47,158 bases of DNA from NCBI GenBank assembly GCA_025352785.1, contig JANXSD010000125.1, positions 1 to 47,158 of the forward strand. The letters are read 5' to 3'. Below are positions 26,393-33,490 of the stretch, one piece after another; position 1 is the stretch's first letter, and every line of letters starts with the position of its first letter. The notes under the pieces were generated by a model. That model saw only the letters and a program-made list of their open reading frames with translations, ran no database searches and was not told the origin of the DNA. Both the position numbers and the translations under genes were made by a program. The stretch is from Bacteroidota bacterium. Its GTDB lineage: Bacteria > Bacteroidota > Bacteroidia > AKYH767-A > OLB10.

Positions 26393-27256
26393 ATGAGGGG
26401 ACTGTTATCCCAACCTTACCCTATTTATGATTCACCTAAACGTAGGTGGATTATCATTTTAGGGATGGGTATTTTTGTTTATCTTTTTTTATTTTTCTTT
26501 CGACCATTTGAATTAAACACACTCCCTAGCGACTCCGCTCATATTATTCTGTTGGGTTACGGATTAATTTGTAGCAGCATTTTATTTATAGATTTAATAG
26601 TGATTCCATTTTTATTTCCATCGATATTCAGAGAAGAAAAATGGATCGTTGGAAAGGAAATTTTATACATCCTTTGGAATATTTCAACAATAGGATTGGG
26701 AAATGCATTCTATACCTATTGGCATTGGAGAACTAATTTCACACTACAATGGCTTATACATTTTCAATTAATGACATTGATGGTTGCTGTTCTTCCAGTG
26801 TTCGCTTTAGTTCTCATTAAGCAGAACACTTTACTTCGAAAAAATTTAAAGGAAACGCGTGCATTAAGTCAAATGATGAATTACAAGAAACGTTTGGATG
26901 CCTTTAAAGAGGAGATGATAATGCTTAGTGCAGAAAATCCGCGTGACAATATGATGCTTCCCGCTAATGATTTAATGTTTATTAATGCAGCAGATAATTA
27001 TATTGAAGTTCATTATTTAGAAAATGGAAAGGTGAAAAAAAAACTGATTCGTTCTAGCCTTAAAAAGGCTCGAAACGATTTGAAAGCATACACTGCGTTT
27101 TATCGGTGTCATAGAGCTTGGATTGTAAATCTCGATATGGTAAAATCCATCACTGGCAATTCGCAAGGTTATCGACTACTAATAGAAAATTGCGATTTTC
27201 AAATCCCAGTTTCTCGCAATTTGAATTTAGAGATTGGACAACGGCTGGCGAGATAA
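26393..27256 (+). CDS. Membrane-bound LytTR-family transcription regulator
   Basis: This 287-residue protein has four predicted membrane helices (about 18-37, 49-75, 90-110, 120-143), a short linker with coiled-coil character, and a C-terminal LytTR DNA-binding domain (about 185-285). LytTR landmarks are visible: FINAADNYIEVHY, FYRCHRAWIVNL and IPVSRN. There is no receiver domain and no histidine kinase beside it, so it may sense a membrane signal directly. It lies 30 bases after the porW-like gene. Three direct repeats that look like LytTR sites lie just after it, before the next gene, which is the best target candidate. Confidence 0.88.
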   Translation: MRGLLSQPYPIYDSPKRRWIIILGMGIFVYLFLFFFRPFELNTLPSDSAHIILLGYGLICSSILFIDLIVIPFLFPSIFREEKWIVGKEILYILWNISTIGLGNAFYTYWHWRTNFTLQWLIHFQLMTLMVAVLPVFALVLIKQNTLLRKNLKETRALSQMMNYKKRLDAFKEEMIMLSAENPRDNMMLPANDLMFINAADNYIEVHYLENGKVKKKLIRSSLKKARNDLKAYTAFYRCHRAWIVNLDMVKSITGNSQGYRLLIENCDFQIPVSRNLNLEIGQRLAR

Positions 27257-27292
27257 AATTCGAATAAGATAAAACCCTCCGAATTCATCTTT

Positions 27293-27345
27293 CCATTCAT
27301 CCCTAAAATACTTTTTCCATCCCTAATATTACCATTCAGCCCTAA
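27293..27345 (+). repeat. Three direct repeats, candidate LytTR binding sites
   Basis: Copies are CCATTCATCCCTAA (27293-27306), CCATCCCTAA (27317-27326) and CCATTCAGCCCTAA (27332-27345). Their CCCTAA cores begin 20 and 19 bases apart, about two helical turns. The CCATTCATC part resembles the AlgR/LytTR-type site CCGTTCGTC. They sit immediately upstream of the -33 element of the following gene. Confidence 0.6.
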
Positions 27346-27349
27346 GTAC

Positions 27350-27380
27350 TTGCTTAACTCTTTTGTAGCGACTTTATTTG
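27350..27380 (+). promoter_or_regulatory. Promoter of the DUF2306-like gene
   Basis: TTG (27350-27352), a 20-base spacer and TTTATTTG (27373-27380) form a near-consensus promoter, with 19 bases to the ATG at 27400. The -7 box differs from TAnnTTTG at one position, as often seen for activator-dependent promoters. Confidence 0.5.
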
Positions 27381-27399
27381 CACCATAAATTTTAGCGAT

Positions 27400-28083
27400 A
27401 TGGAAACACTCTTTATTATACTTCGTAACATACATATTGTGGCAGGCGGATTAGCACTTCTTTCAGGACCCGTTGCAATGTTCAATCAAAATGGTGGAAC
27501 GCTACATCGACGTAGTGGTACTATTTATTTTTATTCGATGATGGTGATTGTGGTGAGTTCAATTTATATGGCGTTTTATAAAGAGAACTGGTTTTTGTTG
27601 ATGATTGCAGCTTTAACATTTTACTTAATAAGTACAGGGGTAAGAGCTTTAAAGCTGAAGAAATTGCATCTTGGACAGCGTCCTGAAAAAATTGATTGGA
27701 TAATTTTGTGGATCTCTTCTATTTCTGGATTATGTTTATTCATTTGGGGGTTATGGATTGTGTTTATTGCGAAAAATAGTTTTGGTTTTGCAGCTATCTT
27801 TTTTGGTTCGATTATGCTGCGAGGTATTTATAGAAATTTCAAAAGTTTTCGTGTTCCACCCACCGAAAAAAATCATTGGTTACTGATACATATTGGGAAC
27901 ATGATGGGCGCTTATATCGCAACATTAACAGCATTTTTAGTGCAGAATATACATACAAATCCACCTGTAATTGTTTGGATTGCACCTGCGGCATTATTTC
28001 TTCCTATGTTGTATTACACTTTAGGGAAATTCAGAAAAAAAACAGCGAAAGGTCAGCCGTTAGGTTTAAAAATTACAGAATAA
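27400..28083 (+). CDS. Multi-pass membrane protein, DUF2306-like
   Basis: This 227-residue protein has about six or seven hydrophobic segments. It has the DUF2306-type beginning RNIHIVAGGLALLSGPVAMF, with His in the first helix, and a HRRSGTIYFYSM segment at about 45-56. Such proteins are inner-membrane and uncharacterised; conserved His residues in helices (NIHIVAG, LLIHIGNMMGAY) could hint at a heme or metal, but that is inference. It lies 144 bases after the LytTR gene, with LytTR-like repeats and a promoter between, suggesting direct control by that regulator. Confidence 0.7.
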   Translation: METLFIILRNIHIVAGGLALLSGPVAMFNQNGGTLHRRSGTIYFYSMMVIVVSSIYMAFYKENWFLLMIAALTFYLISTGVRALKLKKLHLGQRPEKIDWIILWISSISGLCLFIWGLWIVFIAKNSFGFAAIFFGSIMLRGIYRNFKSFRVPPTEKNHWLLIHIGNMMGAYIATLTAFLVQNIHTNPPVIVWIAPAALFLPMLYYTLGKFRKKTAKGQPLGLKITE

Positions 28084-28084
28084 A

Positions 28085-29347
28085 TTATTGTCCTGTATAC
28101 AGATCAAAAAGATGAGGTGAAAGTGGTTCTGAATTATTTACAAAAAAATATTCGCCTCCCCAATTATAAACGATGTGACGATATTCCGTTGTGTGATCGC
28201 CATTGGTAATTCGTATGGTAGTAATAATACGATTTGATTCCACTTTCTTTTCAATCGTACGATTAAAAGTAGTGTATGGAGGAAGTGGTGTTGAAGCGGA
28301 TTCATTTCCAGCTTTCTTCGTATTTATCACTTTATGAAATTCAATTCCTTTATCAGATTTACTATTTGCTTCCCTTTTTTTTTCTGATGGTGCAATAGAA
28401 GAATCTGTCTCAATTAAAGATGCACTTTTTTCGCGCTTAAAATGAACGATAGGCAAATCATTAATGTTTTTACTTTCAGAAAAATGTACCGTATCTTGAT
28501 CATGTTGAATTGCAATTTTTTCATTTGGCATCTCTTCTCCACCTGTTGGAGGATTAGAAAACAATTGTTCTACACCATCAATATTGGTGGCTAACTTTTG
28601 GGGATCTTCCCCTACTAATTGTTTACTCTTTGGCTTTATATTTTCACCAGCATTGAAAGGATGCTCGTTGGGCTTATCACTTTGTGGAGTTCCACTTTGT
28701 ACAGAATGATTTTCTACAGGAAAATTTATTTCTGCGATTGGGCTATTGAAAATAACGGTGTTTGGATTATTTTTTCTTTTAGAATTCTCTTCTTTTAATG
28801 AAGCATTTAATTTATCAGAAGCTTCTTTTTGTTGAGCACGCTCCTCCGCCGCTTTTGCTTCTAAAATATTTTCTGTAGTTGTAAGTTCCGATAAAATCGA
28901 TTTTGTATAATCAACATCATAACCAAAAGCATCAATACGTGCTTGATAGTTTACAATAGCTACAGGTTGATTATAAACCACAATGTTTACTCCTTCATAT
29001 TGCTTGAAAAGTCGTACTCCAATTTTGTAGGGTTCAAAACCTTGTTTGCCATGCTCTACTGCTACATTCGTTTTGACTTCAATTTTCTTGGTGATATATC
29101 CTGGCTTACTGAAAGAAAGTAAATACTCATTTCCATATTCCAATTTAAGACGCATGTTTTTTTCGCCAAGCATACTCAATACCAACTCCCCATTCTTTTT
29201 GACATTAACAGTGCTATTTGTAAAATCACCATTTTCAATAATAAATTGAACAGGCATATTCAAACTCCCAAAAGGTATGGCTACCGCCTTTGTCATCAAG
29301 AATGATAAAAATAAAAGAATATAAATACGATTTTGCCAGAATTTCAT
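28085..29347 (-). CDS. Secreted protein with PEGA-like N-terminal region
   Basis: This 420-residue protein has a signal peptide (hydrophobic 8-22). The N-terminal third (about 30-115) contains beta-rich segments such as FTNSTVNVKKNGE and YLLSFSKPGYITKKIEV, which resemble PEGA/carboxypeptidase-regulatory-like surface domains. A Glu/Lys/Ala-rich coiled segment (about 155-195) follows, then a long low-complexity charged stretch to about 360 and a short final beta-rich part (TIRITNGDHTTEYRHIVYNWGGEYFFV). Function is unknown. Its end is 1 base from the convergent DUF2306-like gene. An AATCTTTG sequence 23 bases before the ATG may be its -7 box. Confidence 0.65.
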   Translation of the reverse strand: MKFWQNRIYILLFLSFLMTKAVAIPFGSLNMPVQFIIENGDFTNSTVNVKKNGELVLSMLGEKNMRLKLEYGNEYLLSFSKPGYITKKIEVKTNVAVEHGKQGFEPYKIGVRLFKQYEGVNIVVYNQPVAIVNYQARIDAFGYDVDYTKSILSELTTTENILEAKAAEERAQQKEASDKLNASLKEENSKRKNNPNTVIFNSPIAEINFPVENHSVQSGTPQSDKPNEHPFNAGENIKPKSKQLVGEDPQKLATNIDGVEQLFSNPPTGGEEMPNEKIAIQHDQDTVHFSESKNINDLPIVHFKREKSASLIETDSSIAPSEKKREANSKSDKGIEFHKVINTKKAGNESASTPLPPYTTFNRTIEKKVESNRIITTIRITNGDHTTEYRHIVYNWGGEYFFVNNSEPLSPHLFDLYTGQ

Positions 29348-29633
29348 ACAGTATAAAAGTAGTAAAAAGGCAAAGATTAAGCAAATGAAGAGATGTGAAA
29401 GTTCATTTGAAATAGGTAAACAGGTAATATGAGCTCTTGAATAGTCAGTTTGACACTTTTACCTTCGTTCAATCGACTAGAAACGCTTACAAACGACAAC
29501 AAATAATTACTTCCGAAAGTAAACGACTAACAACCGAATAAAAATAATTGGCACCTACATCTTTGCCCTTCCAACGAAAAGAAGCGCTTCAAAAAATTTC
29601 GTTATATTAATCACAATTAAAAAAGAAACAAAG
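29348..29633. other. Divergent intergenic region upstream of ssb
   Basis: It holds a promoter-like TTG-N20-TACCTTCG (29437-29467, plus), which would give ssb a leader of about 160 bases. Two AAACGAC direct repeats and a GAAGCGCTTC palindrome (29581-29590) lie in that leader. A second box-like CATCTTTG (29558-29565) is closer to the gene. No open frame is visible. Confidence 0.4.
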
Positions 29634-29984
29634 ATGAGTAACATGCAAAATTCAATTCAGTTAATTGGCAACCTGGGTAAAGATCCTGAAATAGTACACA
29701 TGGATGGCGGTAAAAAAATGGCTCGAGTAACGATAGCAACAAACGAAACAATGATCAACCAAAAGGGAAATGAGGTTCAAGAAACGCAATGGCATAATCT
29801 GGTTGTTTGGGGGAAGCTTGCAGAAGTACTAGAGAATTTTACTCGTAAAGGAAGTAAACTTGCCATTGAAGGTATGATCGTTAATCGGAATTACAAAGAT
29901 AAAAACGGACAAGATAAATTTATTACTGAAATTAAAGTTGACGACCTTATTTTATTTGGTGATAAAAATGGGGAGATCGTGTAA
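29634..29984 (+). CDS. ssb: Single-stranded DNA-binding protein, short form
   Basis: This 116-residue protein is almost only the SSB OB-fold. The family start NSIQLIGNLGKDPEI, the ETQWHNLVVWGKLAEVLENF core and the KGSKLAIEGMIVNRNYKDKNG strand are all clear. It binds single-stranded DNA in replication, repair and recombination. The long glycine/proline-rich linker and acidic tip (DDDIPF type) that recruits partner proteins are missing; the protein ends ILFGDKNGEIV. It may therefore be an accessory SSB, with a longer housekeeping copy elsewhere, but that cannot be seen here. A good terminator follows. Confidence 0.9.
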   Translation: MSNMQNSIQLIGNLGKDPEIVHMDGGKKMARVTIATNETMINQKGNEVQETQWHNLVVWGKLAEVLENFTRKGSKLAIEGMIVNRNYKDKNGQDKFITEIKVDDLILFGDKNGEIV

Positions 29985-30021
29985 TACATTTTAAACAAAA
30001 AAAATCCTGCCTGTATGTTAA

Positions 30022-30055
30022 AGTCTCCCTGAAAGATGGGAGGCTTTTGTTTTTT
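30022..30055 (+). terminator. Rho-independent terminator of ssb
   Basis: AGTCTCCC (30022-30029) pairs with GGGAGGCT (30038-30045; one G-U) around an 8-base loop, followed directly by TTTGTTTTTT. It lies 38 bases after the ssb stop. Confidence 0.85.
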
Positions 30056-30164
30056 GAAGGTCAATTGAAATACAAATGATAACCTATTAATTTACAACCA
30101 ATTTATTGCTAACTAATACAAGTGTGAAAAAATCTCTTTTAATTCTTTCTAAAAATAAAATCAA

Positions 30165-31169
30165 ATGAAAACAAAAAAGAATAAATATGACGAACTGCTA
30201 AACAATATTGGAACTACTTTGCAAAATGCAAAGGAGAATGCGATGGATTTAGTTCAACAAGAATTACTAATAGCAAACTGGCAAATTGGTAAGTATATTA
30301 TTGTATTCGAACAAGGTGGTAAAGACAAAGCTGATTATGGAACTGCACTTTTAGAAAGACTTACCATTGATTTAAAAGCAAGATTTGGAAAAGGATTTAG
30401 TAAAAGTAATATTTATTTGATGAGACAATTCTATTTGAAGTTCCCAATATTCCAGACGTCTGGAAAATTGGGATGGAGTCATTACGCTGAATTACTGACT
30501 GTTACAAATGATTTATCTAGGAAATTCTATTTAAAACAATGTATAAAAGAAAATTGGTCGGTAAGAGAATTAAAACGACAAATTGATTCATCCTTATTTG
30601 AGCGATTAGCGTTAAGTACAGATAAAAAAGGCGTTTTGAAATTAGCTGAAAATGGGCATTCAATAAATTCATCAAAAAATGCAATTAAAGATCCTTATGT
30701 GTTTGAGTTTCTAAACATGCCAAAAGATGCCATTTTAAAAGAAAGAGGACTTGAAAAAAAACTAATAACTAATTTACAAGAATTTTTATTAGAATTAGGA
30801 AAGGGATTTACATTTGTTGCAAAACAATTTAAAATTACCATTGACAATGAGCACCTTTTTATTGATCTAGTATTTTATCATCGCATTTTAAAGTGCTTTG
30901 TACTTATTGATCTTAAAGCTAAAAAAGTAAAGCATCAAGATATTGGACAAATGAATCTTTATTTAAATTATTTTAAAGAAGAAGAAAATTCCATAGATGA
31001 CAAAGATCCCATAGGAATTATTATCGCAGCAGATAAACATGAACTGTTGGTAAAGTATGCTACTGGAGGTTTATCCAATAAAATATTCGTTTCTAAATAT
31101 CAATTACATCTACCAAAACAAAAAGTATTAGAAGACAAAGTAAAAGAAATTATTCATAGCAATAAATAG
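30165..31169 (+). CDS. DUF1016 (YhcG-like) PDDEXK nuclease-domain protein
   Basis: This 334-residue protein has the two-part DUF1016 layout. An N-terminal helical domain (about 10-150) carries the conserved WSHYAELL, and a C-terminal PD-(D/E)xK nuclease-like domain has LFIDLVFYHR (Asp234), FVLIDLKAKK (Asp249 and Lys251) and GQMNLYLNYF (Gln262). The usual ELK is DLK here, which still fits D/ExK. Such proteins are widespread in accessory regions, sometimes beside restriction-modification genes; the function is not well established. None of those partners is present, and no mobile-element gene is beside it. A 32-base inverted repeat lies inside the coding region. Confidence 0.85.
   Translation: MKTKKNKYDELLNNIGTTLQNAKENAMDLVQQELLIANWQIGKYIIVFEQGGKDKADYGTALLERLTIDLKARFGKGFSKSNIYLMRQFYLKFPIFQTSGKLGWSHYAELLTVTNDLSRKFYLKQCIKENWSVRELKRQIDSSLFERLALSTDKKGVLKLAENGHSINSSKNAIKDPYVFEFLNMPKDAILKERGLEKKLITNLQEFLLELGKGFTFVAKQFKITIDNEHLFIDLVFYHRILKCFVLIDLKAKKVKHQDIGQMNLYLNYFKEEENSIDDKDPIGIIIAADKHELLVKYATGGLSNKIFVSKYQLHLPKQKVLEDKVKEIIHSNK
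30442..30473. repeat. 32-base inverted repeat inside the DUF1016 gene
   Basis: Fifteen of sixteen positions pair around the centre 30457/30458, including the 16-base perfect palindrome TTCCAGACGTCTGGAA (30450-30465). It encodes FPIFQTSGKLG, just before the conserved WSHY motif. Confidence 0.8.
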
Positions 31170-31209
31170 AAATTTTTAATCTAATCTTTCTACTCAGGAC
31201 CGATAAAAA

Positions 31210-32526
31210 TCACATCAAATAATTTTTTAAATTATTAAATCCTGTATCCATTTTTTCAGCAACTTTTTCTTTATCAATAACACTTAAAAGTTGTGAAGGA
31301 ATTTCTGGCTCAAAACCTATAACTTCTTTTACAGAAGGAAGAAATTTTACTGGATGAGCTGTTTCCAAAATAATTCCTAAGTGTGAATTTGAGGTAGTAC
31401 TCTTAGCAATTACATTTTTTTTCTGATGATCTCTCCAAGCACAAACACCAATAGCAGTATGCGGATCGACGATGTAATGATTACTTTCGTAAACAGCTTT
31501 CATCATACTTCGTGTTTGAGAATCATTGTAAGAATAACCAGAAATCATTTTACGCATTTCTTCTACAGAATCGTGAAATAAATCTGTCATGCGCCAGAAA
31601 TTACTGGGATTACCAACATCCATTGCATTTGAAATTGTTGCCACAGAATTCTTAGGTCCAAACTTTCCACTTGATAAATATTCAGGAACTACCGCATTAG
31701 CATTTGTTGCAGCAACAAAACTATGAATCGGCAAACCCATCCGTTGAGCAAATAATCCGGCTGTGAGATTTCCAAAATTTCCGCTTGGAACAACAAACGA
31801 AAATTTTGTCTTCAGATGTTTTAATTGAGCAGCTGCTCTAAAGTAATAAAAACATTGCGGAACCAATCGTGAAATGTTTATGCTATTTGCAGAAGTGAGT
31901 TGATATTTACTTTTTAATTCGGGATCTAAAAAAGCAGATTTCACCATTAACTGACAATCATCAAAAGTCCCATTTACTTCAATTGCACGAATATTTCCAC
32001 CCCATGTAGTTAATTGTTTTTCTTGCAATGCACTTACTTTTCCTGAAGGATAAAGTATGATAACTTCAATGCCTGGAACATTAAAAAAGCCACTAGCAAC
32101 GGCACTTCCAGTATCGCCAGAAGTTGCGACCAATATGGTTAATTTTTCTTTTTCATCTTTCACCATCCAACCCATTAACCTCGACATAAACCGAGCGCCA
32201 AAATCCTTGAAGGCTAAGGTTGGTCCGTGAAAAAGTTCTTGAATATATGTTTCATCATCAATATAAATTAATGGAGCATCAAAGGGATATGCATCCCCCA
32301 CCATCGACCTTAATTCACTTGCAGGAACATCATTCACAAACCATGCATTAGCAACTTCGTAAGCGATAGTCCGAATATCCATTCCTTTTAAATTATCAAA
32401 AAATGTTTTCGGCAAAACAGGAATCGACTCTGGCATAAATAATCCATTATCATCAGGCAAACCTTTGATAACGGCATCACGTAAGGAATAAAAACTATTT
32501 TTATTTTTGGTAGAATAATACTTCAT
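31210..32526 (-). CDS. thrC: Threonine synthase
   Basis: This 438-residue PLP enzyme converts O-phosphohomoserine to threonine. The PLP lysine is Lys107 in HGPTLAFKDFGARF, and the phosphate-binding region VATSGDTGSAVASGF is intact. Length fits the longer bacterial/fungal-type threonine synthase. It is the third gene of the thr operon: its start is 5 bases after the thrB stop, so translation is probably coupled. It ends convergent with the DUF1016 gene, with about 40 bases between. Confidence 0.95.
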   Translation of the reverse strand: MKYYSTKNKNSFYSLRDAVIKGLPDDNGLFMPESIPVLPKTFFDNLKGMDIRTIAYEVANAWFVNDVPASELRSMVGDAYPFDAPLIYIDDETYIQELFHGPTLAFKDFGARFMSRLMGWMVKDEKEKLTILVATSGDTGSAVASGFFNVPGIEVIILYPSGKVSALQEKQLTTWGGNIRAIEVNGTFDDCQLMVKSAFLDPELKSKYQLTSANSINISRLVPQCFYYFRAAAQLKHLKTKFSFVVPSGNFGNLTAGLFAQRMGLPIHSFVAATNANAVVPEYLSSGKFGPKNSVATISNAMDVGNPSNFWRMTDLFHDSVEEMRKMISGYSYNDSQTRSMMKAVYESNHYIVDPHTAIGVCAWRDHQKKNVIAKSTTSNSHLGIILETAHPVKFLPSVKEVIGFEPEIPSQLLSVIDKEKVAEKMDTGFNNLKNYLM

Positions 32527-32531
32527 ACAAA

Positions 32532-33482
32532 CTATTTTTTATTAAGCACTCTCGCACCTTTTAAATCGATGGGAGAAATATAAACTTGTGATTTTATTTT
32601 ATTTTTATTGAAGACATCCTGCATAGCGTCACCTACTTTTTTAGCGATCGATAATCCATCACAGATTGCTACTATGGATGGTCCAGCTCCTGCAATGGAA
32701 CATCCCGAGGCCGCATTCAACAGTGCTTGTTCTTTTACTTTTTCATAAAAAGGAATCAATGATTTACGAGCAGGTTCGATGATAAAATCTTCCATCGATC
32801 GTCCTACTAATGCAATATCATTGGAATACATTCCAGCAATTAACGAAGCAGTATTTCCCCATTGCCTAATAGCAGTTTTGAGTAAAATATTTTTTGGCAA
32901 AACTGCTCTGGCGTCACTAGTTCTCACGTGTACATACGGGTGCACCAAAGCAATATACATTCGCTTAGGGACTGGAATTTGTATTACTTCAAATGGATCC
33001 ATCGAACGAACTATAGTAAATCCTCCTAACATGGATGGCGCAATATTATCTGCATGAGCGACACCACTTGCAACTCGTTCTCCTTCCATCGCCCAACGCA
33101 CTAATTCTGCTTTTTTCAAAGGAGATCCATACAATACATTAGCAGCGAAAACCGCTCCTACTGCACTTGCTGCACTTGATCCCATTCCACTTCCTAAAGG
33201 CATTTTCTTGTGTATGCGTACATCCAACGATATTGGTTTTCCAATTGCTTGTAAAAATGATTTCAATGCAACTGTTGCAGTATTTTCTTCTGCCACTTTA
33301 CTCAACAATCCTTTATCACCAGTAATTGCCTTTATAATTAATCCTTTTCCTGAATTATTTGCAACAGAAATAATATCACCAGGTCCTGTTAATGCTAATC
33401 CGAATACATCGAATCCTGAACCAAGATTCGCAACCGATGCTGGGGCGAAAACTTTTATACTACTCCATTGTTTTTTTGCCAT
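32532..33482 (-). CDS. thrB: Homoserine kinase
   Basis: This 316-residue GHMP-family kinase phosphorylates homoserine with ATP to O-phosphohomoserine. The N-terminal FAPASVANLGSGFDVFGLA and the ATP loop MPLGSGMGSSAASA (94-107) are both clear, and the C-terminal GCSIAGAGPSIVAIC motif completes the family set. It lies 8 bases after thrA and 5 bases before thrC in the same operon. Confidence 0.95.
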   Translation of the reverse strand: MAKKQWSSIKVFAPASVANLGSGFDVFGLALTGPGDIISVANNSGKGLIIKAITGDKGLLSKVAEENTATVALKSFLQAIGKPISLDVRIHKKMPLGSGMGSSAASAVGAVFAANVLYGSPLKKAELVRWAMEGERVASGVAHADNIAPSMLGGFTIVRSMDPFEVIQIPVPKRMYIALVHPYVHVRTSDARAVLPKNILLKTAIRQWGNTASLIAGMYSNDIALVGRSMEDFIIEPARKSLIPFYEKVKEQALLNAASGCSIAGAGPSIVAICDGLSIAKKVGDAMQDVFNKNKIKSQVYISPIDLKGARVLNKK

Positions 33483-33490
33483 AATATATT

